Source: Georgenia_B sunbinii (GTDB lineage: Bacteria; Actinomycetota; Actinomycetes; Actinomycetales; Actinomycetaceae). From it: a stretch of DNA of 64,000 bases. Positions within the stretch are counted from its first letter, which is position 1, and every line of letters begins with the position of its first letter. This document shows positions 27,424-36,065 of this stretch, one piece after another. The notes under the pieces were generated by a model. The model did no database searches, had not been told where the DNA came from, and worked only from the letters and a program-made list of their open reading frames with translations. The position numbers and the translations under genes were made by a program. The stretch is taken from NCBI RefSeq assembly GCF_036421855.1, contig NZ_JAZGOK010000011.1. One strand, written 5' to 3'.

Positions 27424-28272
27424 TCAGGCCCGCCGGCTCTGCTCCCGGTAGGGGTGGGCCGGGTACACGCCGAGGATGTCGAGCTCGTCGGTGAAGTAGG
27501 TCAGCTCCTCGAGGGCGCGGGCCAGCGCGGGCTCCTCGGGGTGCGCCTCGACGTCGACGAGGAACCCGGTGGCGGCGAACTCGCCGTCCATCATGTACGA
27601 CTCGAGCTTGGTCATGTTGATCATGTTGGTGGCGAAGGCGCCCAGCGCCTTGTAGAGCGCACCGGGGATGTTGCGGATCCGGAACACGAAGGTGGTGACG
27701 GTCGGCCCGCCGGTGCTCGGCGGGGTGGTGCGCTCGCGCGCGAGGACGACGAACCGGGTGGTGTTGTGCTTCTCGTCCTCGACGTCCGACGCGAGCGTCC
27801 GCAGGCCGTAGATCTCCCCGGCGAGCGCGGTGGCGAACGCGGCGCGGGAGGGATCGTCCGCCTCGGCCACCTCGCGGGCCGCCCCGGCGGTGTCGCCGGC
27901 GACGACGGCGGTCAGCCCGAGCTCGGCGGTGATCCGGCGGCACTGGCCCAGCGCGTGCACGTGGCTGTGCACGGTGCGGACCGAATCGCGGGTCGCGCCC
28001 TCGACGGCCAGCAGCTGGAAGTGGATGGGCAAGAAGAACTCGGCGACGATGTGCAGCCCCGAGCGCGGCAGGAAGTGGTGGATGTCCGCCACCCGCCCGT
28101 TGCTGGAGTTGTCGATCGGGATCATCGCGAGGTCGGCGGCGCCGGTCTGCACGGCGGCGAGGGCGTCCTCGAAGGACGCGCTCGGCAGGCCCTTCCCCTC
28201 CGGGTAGCACTCGCGGCAGGCGATGTCGGAGTTCGAGCCGGGCTCGCCCTGGTAGCTGATGGTCGTGGTCAC
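27424..28272 (-). CDS. pheA: Prephenate dehydratase PheA with ACT domain
   Basis: A 282-residue enzyme of phenylalanine synthesis that converts prephenate to phenylpyruvate. The catalytic domain (residues 1-180) has QGEPGSNSD, IPIDNSSNGRV and the NTTRF motif. The ACT domain (about 190-275) binds phenylalanine. The ACT sequence INMTKLESYMMDG differs from the common ESRP form and recalls alphaproteobacterial PheA. GTG start at 28270-28272, with GATAAT 6 nt upstream. Confidence 0.93.
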   Translation of the reverse strand: MTTTISYQGEPGSNSDIACRECYPEGKGLPSASFEDALAAVQTGAADLAMIPIDNSSNGRVADIHHFLPRSGLHIVAEFFLPIHFQLLAVEGATRDSVRTVHSHVHALGQCRRITAELGLTAVVAGDTAGAAREVAEADDPSRAAFATALAGEIYGLRTLASDVEDEKHNTTRFVVLARERTTPPSTGGPTVTTFVFRIRNIPGALYKALGAFATNMINMTKLESYMMDGEFAATGFLVDVEAHPEEPALARALEELTYFTDELDILGVYPAHPYREQSRRA

Positions 28273-28278
28273 CGGAGC

Positions 28279-28284
28279 ATTATC
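28279..28284 (-). promoter_or_regulatory. -10 element of pheA (leaderless)
   Basis: GATAAT on the minus strand differs by one base from TATAAT and ends exactly 6 nt before the pheA GTG. No -35 seen 17 bp upstream. Confidence 0.5.
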
Positions 28285-28426
28285 CCTGCCGCGTGGCGTG
28301 CTCCGGTGCCGTCATCCTCGCGGCGTACGGCGTCGCTACCTGCGGACGACGACCTCACCACCGCCGCCCCGGACGCTGGAGGTGATCCGGCAGCCGGCCG
28401 GAACGCGTCTGGAAAGGAGCACCACC

Positions 28427-29537
28427 ATGTCGGTCCGCACCCCCGCCCCGACCCGTCTGCCCGTCACTGCCGTGCCCAGTGCGCGCTGGTGGTCGAGGCT
28501 TGCCCTGCCGGTCGCCGCGCTGTGGTCGCTGGCGTACCTCGTCCTCGGCCTGCGGTGGCTGCAGGGCGGCAGCGGCAACCCGGCGGACCCGGCCGTTGAC
28601 CCGGCGCTGCTGCTCAGCGTGCTCGAGCCGCTCGGTCCCACCCGCGCAGCGGCGCTCTACACCGGGCTGGCCGCCGCCGGTCTGCTGCTCGCCGCGGTGA
28701 TGGCGGCGCGGCGTCCTCGCCCGGGTCGGGCCGGCGCGGCGGACCGGGTGGCGGCCGGCGCCGCCGTCGTCCTCGGTGTGGTGCTCGCCGTCGTGCTGAC
28801 GGACTTCCGGCTCCTCGCCAACCTCGGCTACTTCCCCATGCTGCCGCTCGCCGCGCTCGGGCTGCTGCCCGGCGGCGGTGGCATACCTGCGCTCAGCTGG
28901 CCGGATGTCAACCTCCTGGTGCTGATGGCCGCCGGCCTGGCATGGGTCGGCGCCGGCATCTGCCACGGCGGTGCCGTCAACCGGTACGACGGTGACCGCG
29001 GCCGTCCGTGGTGGACCGCACCGGCCGCCGTCGCCCGCTGGGGCCGCCTGGCGACCTACGTCGCGATGGTTGTACCGCTCGGGTACGCGGCCACCCGGTA
29101 CGCCTGGGCGCTGGGCATCCCGTTCGGGGTGCGGCAGGAGCTGCTCGACGAGCTCGGCTCGGGAGTGCTCGCCGGCGTCGGGTTGGCGACCGGCGCCGTC
29201 GTCGGGGCGGTGCTGACCTGGGGGCTGCTGCGGCCGTGGGGCACCACCGTCCCCCGCTGGTTGCCCGGCGTCGGCGGGCGGCGGGTACCCGTGGCAGTGG
29301 CCGTGGCGCCGGCGAGCCTGGTCGCCGCGGCGGTCACCTCGGCCGGCCTGATGTTCTGGCGCTTTCTCCTCGCCGACCGGTTCGGCGAGTACTTCCCGGG
29401 CACGGAGGCCGACGTCGCCGCCTGGCTGCCGGAGCTGTTCTGGCCGGTGTGGGGGGGGCGCGCTGGCCGCGGCGACGTACGCCTACGTGCTGCGCCGCCG
29501 GGCTCAGCCCCGGGGACGAACCAGCCCGCTCTCGTAG
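28427..29537 (+). pseudogene. Multispanning membrane protein gene, frameshifted at a G8 tract
   Basis: From ATG 28427 (ribosome binding site AAGGAG) the frame encodes a protein with about eight membrane segments and no recognised family. At 29451-29458 there is a run of eight G. As written, the frame then runs antisense through two downstream genes to 30463 with atypical sequence. With one G fewer it continues as a natural helix end (GALAAATYAYVLRRRAQP) and stops at 29537, giving about 369 residues. A sequencing error, a true mutation or slippage could explain this. No conserved function motif was seen. Confidence 0.65.
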
Positions 29538-30163
29538 GCCAGCACCACCGCCTGCACCCGGTCGCGCAGGCCGAGCTTGGTCAGCAGCCGGCCGACGTGG
29601 GTCTTCACAGTCGCCTCCGAGAGGAACAGCCGGCCGGCGATCTCGGCGTTGGAGGCGCCGGTGGCGACCTCCAGCAGCACCTCGCGCTCCCGGACGGTGA
29701 GCCGCTCGAACGGGTCGGCGCCGGACCGCGGCCCCGGCAGGCCGGCCGCGACGTGGGCGATGAGGCGCCGGGTGGTCGAGGGAGCAAGGACGGCATCGCC
29801 GTCGTGCACCGCCCGGACGGCGGCGAGCACCTCCGCGGCGGGGGCGTCCTTGAGCAGGAAGCCGCTGGCGCCGGCCTTGAGCGCGGCGAAGGCGTAGTCG
29901 TCGAAGTCGTACGTGGTCAGCACGATCACCCGGGGGATGTCGGGGTGGCGCGCCAGCAGCCGACGGGTGGTCGCCACGCCGTCGGGGCCCGGCATCCGGA
30001 CGTCCATGAGGACGACGTCGCAAGGAGTGGTGGCGACGAGGTCGAGGGCGCTCGGGCCGTCGGCGGCCTCGCCGACCACCCGCATGTCGGGTTGCGAGTC
30101 GACGACCATCGCCAGGCCGGTCCGCACCAGCTCCCGGTCGTCGACGAGCGCCACCCGGATCAT
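29504..30163 (-). CDS. NarL/FixJ-family response regulator
   Basis: A 219-residue regulator. The receiver domain has the acidic pair VDDRE, the phosphorylation site D54 in LMDVRMPG, and lysine in LLKDAPAAEV. The C-terminal LuxR-type helix-turn-helix is LTVREREVLLEVATGASNAEIAGRL. It overlaps the kinase gene by 4 bp (ATGA) and is co-transcribed with it. The adjacent frameshifted membrane gene, read convergently, could be a target but no evidence shows this. Confidence 0.93.
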   Translation of the reverse strand: MIRVALVDDRELVRTGLAMVVDSQPDMRVVGEAADGPSALDLVATTPCDVVLMDVRMPGPDGVATTRRLLARHPDIPRVIVLTTYDFDDYAFAALKAGASGFLLKDAPAAEVLAAVRAVHDGDAVLAPSTTRRLIAHVAAGLPGPRSGADPFERLTVREREVLLEVATGASNAEIAGRLFLSEATVKTHVGRLLTKLGLRDRVQAVVLAYESGLVRPRG

Positions 30164-31509
30164 GCCCGCTTCTCGTCGTCCTCGGGGCGCCGTCGCGTCC
30201 CGCTGCGCCCCGAGGGTATCGAGGCCCGCACGACGAAGCCGTCGTCGCGCGGGCGGGCGACCAGCTCGCCGCCCTCGAGGTCGACCCGCTCGCGCATCCC
30301 GAGCAGCCCGAGCCCGGATTCGCCGGGCGGCGGCGGCGAGCCACCGGCGTCCTCGACGGTGACGGTCAGCGAGTCCGCCGCCCAGGCCAGTCCGACACAC
30401 GCCCGGGCGCCGTCGCCGGCGTGCTTGACCACGTTCGTCAGTGCCTCCTGCGCCACCCGATAGGCCGCTAGCCGGGCGGTCGGCGAGAGCCGCACCGGGG
30501 TGCCGGTGACCACCAGGTCGACCGGCAGGCCGGTGGCCCGCACCCGCTCGACAAGCGCCGGTATGTCCTCCACCGCGGGGTCGCCCCGTTGCTCGCCGTC
30601 GGTGTCCGTCCCGTCGCTGCGCAGTCGGCCGAGCACCGTGCGGGTGTCGTCCAGCGCGTCCCGCCCCATCTCAGCCACCGTGTCCAGGGTGCGCAGCGCG
30701 ACCGCCGGGTCGTGCTCGCCGGCGAGCCGGCCGCCCTCGGCCTGCCGCACGATGACGGCGAGGCTGTGCGCCACGATGTCATGCATCTCGCGCGCCACCC
30801 GGGTGCGTTCCTCGGCCGCGGCCTGGGCGACCTGCCGGGCCTCGCGCGCCTGCGCCTCGCGGGTCCGCTCCTCCAGCTGGCCGAGGTAGGCCGCCCGGAC
30901 CCCGCGGAACCGGCCCAGCCCCCAGCCGGCGAGGACGACGGCGAGCAGCGCGCCGAGCACCATCGCCCGGGGGAGCAGCTCGGTGGTGTCGACGGCCGCG
31001 GGGCCGCCGAGGGCGGGCGACACCCAGTCCGGGCCGGTCCACAGCGGCACCGCGGTGATCACGGCGCCGAGCAGCCCGACGGCGAGCGCCAGCGTGGGCC
31101 ACGGCGGGCGGGCATAGGCGGCCGCCGAGTAGAGGAGGACGGGAAACACGAGGGCGCTGGGTAGCAGGATCGCTGGGAAGGGGCCGACGACGGCGCCGTT
31201 CGTCGTGACGGTCACCGGGACGAGCACGAGGACGAGCATCGCGGCCGCGCCGGTGGCGTAGGCGGCCGCGGGCTTGGTGCGCCGGAGCGCGACCGCCAGG
31301 TGGGCGACGACGATCGCGGCGATGGCCGGCAGGAGCCACGGGGCGGTCGGGCCGCCGGCCAGCAGCGGACCGAGGGACGCCGGCGCGAGGACGGCGGCCA
31401 GTGCCGCGGCGAGGACCGCGTCGGTCAGCCACGGCCGCCGGCGCAGCCAGGAGTCCACCCCGCCGAGGCGGGGGGCCGGTGGCACGGTCCGCGGGTCCAC
31501 GCCCGCCAT
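30160..31509 (-). CDS. DesK/NarX-like sensor histidine kinase
   Basis: A 449-residue membrane kinase. About five to six hydrophobic segments span residues 25-215, followed by a coiled coil (LEERTREAQAREARQVAQA), the HisKA_3 H-box EMHDIVAHSLAVIV, and an ATPase domain with AQEALTNVVKHA and GLGLLGMRERV. It lacks a large extracytoplasmic domain, so it probably senses a membrane or intramembrane signal. It is the first gene of a two-gene operon with its response regulator. Confidence 0.92.
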   Translation of the reverse strand: MAGVDPRTVPPAPRLGGVDSWLRRRPWLTDAVLAAALAAVLAPASLGPLLAGGPTAPWLLPAIAAIVVAHLAVALRRTKPAAAYATGAAAMLVLVLVPVTVTTNGAVVGPFPAILLPSALVFPVLLYSAAAYARPPWPTLALAVGLLGAVITAVPLWTGPDWVSPALGGPAAVDTTELLPRAMVLGALLAVVLAGWGLGRFRGVRAAYLGQLEERTREAQAREARQVAQAAAEERTRVAREMHDIVAHSLAVIVRQAEGGRLAGEHDPAVALRTLDTVAEMGRDALDDTRTVLGRLRSDGTDTDGEQRGDPAVEDIPALVERVRATGLPVDLVVTGTPVRLSPTARLAAYRVAQEALTNVVKHAGDGARACVGLAWAADSLTVTVEDAGGSPPPPGESGLGLLGMRERVDLEGGELVARPRDDGFVVRASIPSGRSGTRRRPEDDEKRA

Positions 31510-31539
31510 CGTAGGGGTGCCCTCCGACGGACCGAAGCG

Positions 31540-32004
31540 TCAGACTCCGCCGGCGTAGCCGAGCTGGCGCCAGGTCTCGTAAGCGCCCACGGCCGCGGCG
31601 TTGGACAGGTTCATCGACCGCGCCTGCGGAATCATCGGGATCCGGACCCGGTCGGTGAGCCGCGAGTCGTCGAGCACGTGGCCGGGCAGCCCGGTGGGCT
31701 CGGGCCCGAACAGCAGCGCGTCACCCGCCCGGTAGGCGACGTCGCCGAACGAGGTGGTGGCGGCGCCGGTGAACGCGTAGACGCGCCCCGGCGCCACCGC
31801 GGCCAGCGCGGCATCGAGGTCGGCGTGGACGACGACGTGCGCGAGGTCGTGGTAGTCCAAGCCCGCGCGGCGCAGGTGGGCGTCGCTCAGCACGAAGCCG
31901 AGCGGCTCGACGAGGTGCAGGGTGGCGCCCAGGCACGCGGTCATCCGGATGGCGTTGCCGGTGTTCGGCGGGATGCGGGGCTCGTAGAAGATGACGTGGA
32001 ACAC
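31540..32004 (-). CDS. trmL: tRNA (cytidine(34)-2'-O)-methyltransferase TrmL
   Basis: A 154-residue minimal SPOUT enzyme that methylates the wobble base of certain leucine tRNAs. It has the family start FHVIFYEPRIPPNTGNAIRM, FGPEPTGLP and the C-terminal knot SMNLSNAAAVGAYE. I chose the GTG at 32002-32004 because GGGAGG precedes it; a longer in-frame start would add about 29 atypical residues. Length fits the family. Confidence 0.92.
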   Translation of the reverse strand: MFHVIFYEPRIPPNTGNAIRMTACLGATLHLVEPLGFVLSDAHLRRAGLDYHDLAHVVVHADLDAALAAVAPGRVYAFTGAATTSFGDVAYRAGDALLFGPEPTGLPGHVLDDSRLTDRVRIPMIPQARSMNLSNAAAVGAYETWRQLGYAGGV

Positions 32005-32083
32005 CGCGACATCCTCCCACCATGCTCGGCGCCGGTCGTCGCCGTACCCTCGGACGAGGAGAACGACCGCGACGAGGAGACCG

Positions 32084-32518
32084 ATGGGCAAGATCAGCGT
32101 GATTCTCAGGACGGCGACCCGGCTGGGGCCGTTCGTCTACGCCGGGGTCAAGGGGGTGGCCGCGCTCATGCGCGACAACCCCGAGCTCGCCCGGTACGGC
32201 CAGGACCTGCTCGACCGGTTCAACGGCGCGCGGTCCGGGCGGTCGCGGCCCGACCGGCTGCGGCGGTCGGTCGCGCTGCTGCGCACCCAGTCGCAGGCCC
32301 GGCTGGCCGAGGCTGAGGACCCTGCTGAGACGGCGCAGGCCCAGCGGTGGCTGGCGCAGGCGGACCGGCTCGACGACGCCGTCGAGCTGATGGCGATCCA
32401 CCGGGGCCGTCGTCAGGCCCGCGACGCCGCCGCGGTGGAGGCCCGGGTCGAGGAGCTGTTCGCGGAGATCTTCGCCTCGTCCATCCAGTACCGCGCCGAC
32501 CGCGGCATCGAGCCGTAG
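32084..32518 (+). CDS. Hypothetical actinobacterial protein
   Basis: A 144-residue, largely helical basic protein. The start MGKISVILRTATRLGPFVYAG suggests an amphipathic membrane-associated helix, and the rest is rich in Arg/Ala/Gln (RLRRSVALLRTQSQARLAEAE). No family recognised. ATG chosen for GAGGAGA upstream. Divergent from trmL and convergent with the MFS gene, with 3 bp between stops. Confidence 0.65.
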   Translation: MGKISVILRTATRLGPFVYAGVKGVAALMRDNPELARYGQDLLDRFNGARSGRSRPDRLRRSVALLRTQSQARLAEAEDPAETAQAQRWLAQADRLDDAVELMAIHRGRRQARDAAAVEARVEELFAEIFASSIQYRADRGIEP

Positions 32519-32521
32519 TTG

Positions 32522-33754
32522 CTACGGCGCGCGGCCGCGCAGCACGCCGGCCAGCGCCAGCGTCGCCAGCGCGAGCACCGGCACGATCGCCAGGCCTACA
32601 CGCAGCCCGAAGGCGTCCCCGAGGGCCCCGACCACCGGTGGCGACAGCAGGAACGCGAGCCGCATCAGCCAGGAGACGATGGTCAGCCCGCTGCCCTTCC
32701 GGATGCCCGGGATGTCGTCGGCGGCGTTCATCGCCGCCGGGACGAGCGTCGCGGAGCCGAAACCGGCGAGCGCGAAGCCGCCGGTGACGGCGCCCACGCC
32801 CGGCCCGACGACGACGACGGCCATCCCGAGGATGATCAGCACGGCGCCGAGCCGGGCCACCGCCCGCTGACCGAGCCGGTCGGTCATGGGGTCTCCGAGG
32901 GTCCGCCCGATGAGCTGGGCACCGACGAGGGCCACGAAGCCGAAGCCCGCCACCGCCGGCCCGGCGCCGAGCTCCTCGCTGAGGTACACCGCCGACCACG
33001 TGTTGCCGGCGTCCTCGACCATCGTCCCGCTCATCGCGATGACCACGAGCGCGACGAGGACGACGGCAGGGCGCCGCAGGGCCGCCCGGAACCGTTCTGC
33101 CGGGCCGCTCGCCTGGTGAGGGTCCGGCGGGTCGGCGAGCCGGTCGAGCTCGGCTGCCGCGGCGGCGGAGAGCCCGTGACGCCGCGCGGCAACGGCGACG
33201 ACGAGCCACAGCAGGCTGCTCGCCGTCAGATGGATGCCCAGCGGGACGTCCCGGGCGGCGGCGAGGGTGCCCGTGAGCCCGCCGGTGACCGCCCCGGCGC
33301 TCCACACGGCGTGGAAGGAGTTGATGATCGAGCGTCGATAACCGCGTTGCACCGACAGCCCGTGGGAGTTCTGGGCGACGTCGACGATCGCGTCCATCGC
33401 CCCGCCGGCGAACAGGGCGACGACGAGCAGCCACAGTGATGGCACCCACCCGACGAGGGCGACCGCCACCGCGAGCAGCACCGTGGTGACGGCGGCCGCC
33501 GTCGCCGCCCCGAGACGGCGGACCGTGGCGGCGGCCAGCGGCCCGGCGATGACGGCGCCGAGCGGGAAGGCGATGACGACGAGCCCGAACTGGGTGTTGC
33601 TCAGCTCCAGCCCGGACTTCACCGTCGGGTAGCGCGGCAGCAGGTTGGCGAAGATCGCGCCGTTGGTGAAGAACATCGCCGCGGTGGCCACGCGTGCGTG
33701 CTGGAGCCGTCGCGACGGACGGTGCCGGCCCGTGGCAGCTGCGGGGACAGACAT
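32522..33754 (-). CDS. Major facilitator superfamily transporter
   Basis: A 410-residue protein with 12 predicted membrane helices. The opening FFTNGAIFANLLPRYPTVKSGLELSNTQ in pieces matches the YbjJ/FucP-like group of putative sugar or drug permeases. Loop motifs such as GDPMTDRLGQR follow MFS rules. The ATG at 33754 is chosen over an upstream in-frame start that would add basic residues. Substrate unknown. It stands alone between a hypothetical gene and the SipW operon. Confidence 0.88.
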   Translation of the reverse strand: MSVPAAATGRHRPSRRLQHARVATAAMFFTNGAIFANLLPRYPTVKSGLELSNTQFGLVVIAFPLGAVIAGPLAAATVRRLGAATAAAVTTVLLAVAVALVGWVPSLWLLVVALFAGGAMDAIVDVAQNSHGLSVQRGYRRSIINSFHAVWSAGAVTGGLTGTLAAARDVPLGIHLTASSLLWLVVAVAARRHGLSAAAAAELDRLADPPDPHQASGPAERFRAALRRPAVVLVALVVIAMSGTMVEDAGNTWSAVYLSEELGAGPAVAGFGFVALVGAQLIGRTLGDPMTDRLGQRAVARLGAVLIILGMAVVVVGPGVGAVTGGFALAGFGSATLVPAAMNAADDIPGIRKGSGLTIVSWLMRLAFLLSPPVVGALGDAFGLRVGLAIVPVLALATLALAGVLRGRAP

Positions 33755-33859
33755 GGTGCTCACTAGGTTCCGGGTGGTGCCGCGGGTGCCGCGGCGGCCG
33801 GTCAACTGTACGTGCCGGTGGGCTGCGGCGGTGGGTTCGGCGCCGGCCGGCCGGCGTGG

Positions 33860-34534
33860 CTAACGTCGACCGCTGGACCGCGCCGGCATCGGGCGACAGC
33901 GCAGTCGCACGGTGATGCCGGCGCCGACGAGGAGCGCTCCCAGCAGGAGCAGGGCGCCCGCGGTGACGCCGCTGGTGCTGAGGCGCTCGCGGTCCGCCTC
34001 GCCCGCCTCGCCCGCCTCGCCCGGCTCGGGGGAGTCGTCGTGGCCGTGGTGGTCGTCGTCGGAGGGGGCGACCTCTCGGAAGCCGAGTCGCGACAGCACC
34101 TGACCGGCCTGCGCCCGCGTGATCGCCGGGGCGTCGGCGGACATGGCGACGTCGAGCCCCAGCCGCAGCGGAGCGCCAGGTTCGGCCACCGGGCCGTGCC
34201 AGGTGGAGCTCGGCGTCGTCGACTGGCCGTTGAGGTGGACGGTGAGCCACTCACGGAGCTGGGTGCCCGCCGGGTCGACGAGGTCGTCGCCGAGCGTCAC
34301 GGTGAGCTGGGCCGGTCCCGGGCCGTGGTGGCGGATCCACACGACGGCGGTGGCGTGCTCCCCCGGCACGAGCAGAGTCGTCGGGAAGAGCGCCGGGAGC
34401 TCGGTGGCCCACTGCGCGCCGTCCTCGGAGAACTCCATCGGCGGCCCGGTGGCGGCCCCGGCCGGCTGGACCGGGAGCAGCGCGCCGAGAAGGACGAGGA
34501 GCGCAGCGATCGCCGCGGCCGCGGTCGTCCTCAT
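33860..34534 (-). CDS. Secreted, C-terminally anchored protein of the SipW operon
   Basis: A 224-residue protein with a Sec signal peptide (MRTTAAAAIAALLVLLGALL, cleavage near AGA-AT), an immunoglobulin-like extracellular domain (residues 30-165), an acidic linker (DDDHHGHDDSPEPGEAGEAGE) and a C-terminal membrane helix with a basic tail. It overlaps the signal peptidase gene by 4 bp. It may be a cell-surface accessory of the exported proteins encoded upstream. No named family recognised. Confidence 0.75.
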   Translation of the reverse strand: MRTTAAAAIAALLVLLGALLPVQPAGAATGPPMEFSEDGAQWATELPALFPTTLLVPGEHATAVVWIRHHGPGPAQLTVTLGDDLVDPAGTQLREWLTVHLNGQSTTPSSTWHGPVAEPGAPLRLGLDVAMSADAPAITRAQAGQVLSRLGFREVAPSDDDHHGHDDSPEPGEAGEAGEADRERLSTSGVTAGALLLLGALLVGAGITVRLRCRPMPARSSGRR

Positions 34535-35073
34535 ACGGCAGGTACTTGCTGGGCCTCGCGGCGCCGGGCGCGGACGCCGGAGCCCATCTGCCACAGACCG
34601 TAGGAGATGAGCGCGCCGGCGGCGACGACGACGAGCCCGCTCCGGGTGTCGACGTTGATCGCGGAGTTGACGTGGCCCAGCCACGGCAGGCTGTAGGCCA
34701 CCGTGCCGCGGATCTGCACCGGGAGGATGGCCTCGGGGTCCGGTGATCCGTTGGCGTCGCCCTGCGTGACGAAGCTGCGGTCCCCGCCGGTGTTCGCGTT
34801 GACGCCGACCACGCGGTGGGTGATGACCTGCGGCTCGCCCGGCGCGATCTGATAGGTGACGACGTCGCCGACCCGGATGTCCGCCGGGTCGGTCGGGGCC
34901 ACGATCGCGAGCGTGCCCGGTTCCAGGTGGGGCCGCATGCTCCCGGTGAGCACCGTGTACGGGGTGGCGCCCATGACCTTGGGCACGACGACGGTCGCCA
35001 GCGCGACGGCGATCGCGACGGCCAGTGCGAGGGCGCTGAGAATGGTGCCGATCAGGCGGAGGGGGTTAGGCAC
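34531..35073 (-). CDS. sipW: SipW-type signal peptidase I
   Basis: A 180-residue membrane serine protease. The N-terminal span (residues 8-31) precedes the catalytic serine S45 in LTGSMRPHLEPG. The general base is H86 in VITHRVVGV rather than lysine, which marks the SipW/ER-type class. A second span lies near the C-terminus. SipW processes TasA/CalY-like fibre proteins in Bacillus, and three proteins with such leaders are encoded immediately upstream. GTG start, overlapping the preceding gene by 8 bp. Confidence 0.92.
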   Translation of the reverse strand: MPNPLRLIGTILSALALAVAIAVALATVVVPKVMGATPYTVLTGSMRPHLEPGTLAIVAPTDPADIRVGDVVTYQIAPGEPQVITHRVVGVNANTGGDRSFVTQGDANGSPDPEAILPVQIRGTVAYSLPWLGHVNSAINVDTRSGLVVVAAGALISYGLWQMGSGVRARRREAQQVPAV

Positions 35074-35566
35074 AGTAGACGCCCAGGAGGTTGGTCGTGA
35101 CCCCTACGCCGGTGACTGGTGCCGAGATCCAGCCGGACGGGTGAACAGACACCACGGAGACGGTCAAGACGTCGCTGCCGAGAAGGAGCTCGAGGAGCCC
35201 GCCGAGGAGGTTCACGAGCAGGCCTCGGCTGAGCCGGACTTCCGTGCTGCCGGCCGGAGCCGCCATCGTGGCAAGCTGATCGCCCGCCGCGTTATCGATC
35301 AGGACGCGATATTCGGCGCCGGCGTGCTCTGGCGGTGATTGCCAGGTGATTCGAGCGTCGGTCTGCAGCAAGCCACCACTGACGTTTCGGCATTGGAGAT
35401 CGACCGGCGCGGCGACGCTGCCGGCGGACGCCGTCGTCGTGCCCAGCGCGGCCCTGTCGTTCCACACCCCCCAGGCCGCGCTCGGCCCGACGACGAGGAG
35501 CATGATCAGTGCGACGACGACCCCGGCTCGAGCCCGGCGCCGTGGTCGACGCGCTGGCGCCATCAC
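35066..35566 (-). CDS. Exported protein with SipW-type signal peptide
   Basis: A 166-residue protein: basic N-terminus (RRPRRRARAG), hydrophobic core (VVVALIMLLVVGPSAAWG) and the VWN-type segment after it, like SipW substrates. The mature part looks like one beta-sandwich domain with ITWQSPPEHAGAEYRVLIDN, a fibronectin-like pattern. Start is GTG 35566 or ATG 35563; both overlap the stop of the upstream gene. No catalytic motif. Confidence 0.75.
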   Translation of the reverse strand: MMAPARRPRRRARAGVVVALIMLLVVGPSAAWGVWNDRAALGTTTASAGSVAAPVDLQCRNVSGGLLQTDARITWQSPPEHAGAEYRVLIDNAAGDQLATMAAPAGSTEVRLSRGLLVNLLGGLLELLLGSDVLTVSVVSVHPSGWISAPVTGVGVTTNLLGVYCA

Positions 35567-36042
35567 CGCAGCACCTGCTCAGCGGTCACAGCGACGCTGA
35601 CGTCCGCGGTCGCCGCCTGGAGGCTGCTCGGAGTGTTGGTCGCAAGGGTGAACCGGACACAGAAGTTGCTCGACGTCTCGCCGTCCAGGGTGGCGCCGTT
35701 GGCGGCGCCCATCGCGAGTGGCTTGCCCGTGCACTCGGCATTGGGGTACCAGCCGACCTCCACGTACTCGCCCAGCGCGCCGGTGGCGTTGTGGGTGACC
35801 TGGTACTGCCAGGCCGCGTCGCTGTTCATGGTCACCCGTGCAGTACCGGTGACGGTGTCGCCCGGAAACAGTCCGGTGATCTCGGGCTCGTCGACCCACT
35901 CGGCAGTGATGTCAAAACTGCCACTGGTGAGCTGCACCTCGGGCAACGGCTGGGAGACCGACCAGAGGGCATGGGCCAGCGCGCCGCCGCCGATCACGAG
36001 GATGATCGTGACGGCGGCGGCAAGCACCGACCTACGCAGCAT
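35563..36042 (-). CDS. Exported protein with SipW-dependent-type signal peptide
   Basis: A 159-residue protein. The leader (MLRRSVLAAAVTIILVIGGG) ends in AHALWSVSQ, matching the TasA-type pattern. The mature part is beta-rich, with FPGDTVTGTARVTMNSDAAWQYQV, and contains two cysteines that could form a disulfide. Overlaps the next gene by 4 bp. Probably an extracellular structural or anchoring subunit; that role is inferred from context. Confidence 0.75.
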   Translation of the reverse strand: MLRRSVLAAAVTIILVIGGGALAHALWSVSQPLPEVQLTSGSFDITAEWVDEPEITGLFPGDTVTGTARVTMNSDAAWQYQVTHNATGALGEYVEVGWYPNAECTGKPLAMGAANGATLDGETSSNFCVRFTLATNTPSSLQAATADVSVAVTAEQVLR

Positions 36043-36065
36043 CTGCGTCGAGCCTCTGGTACCGA

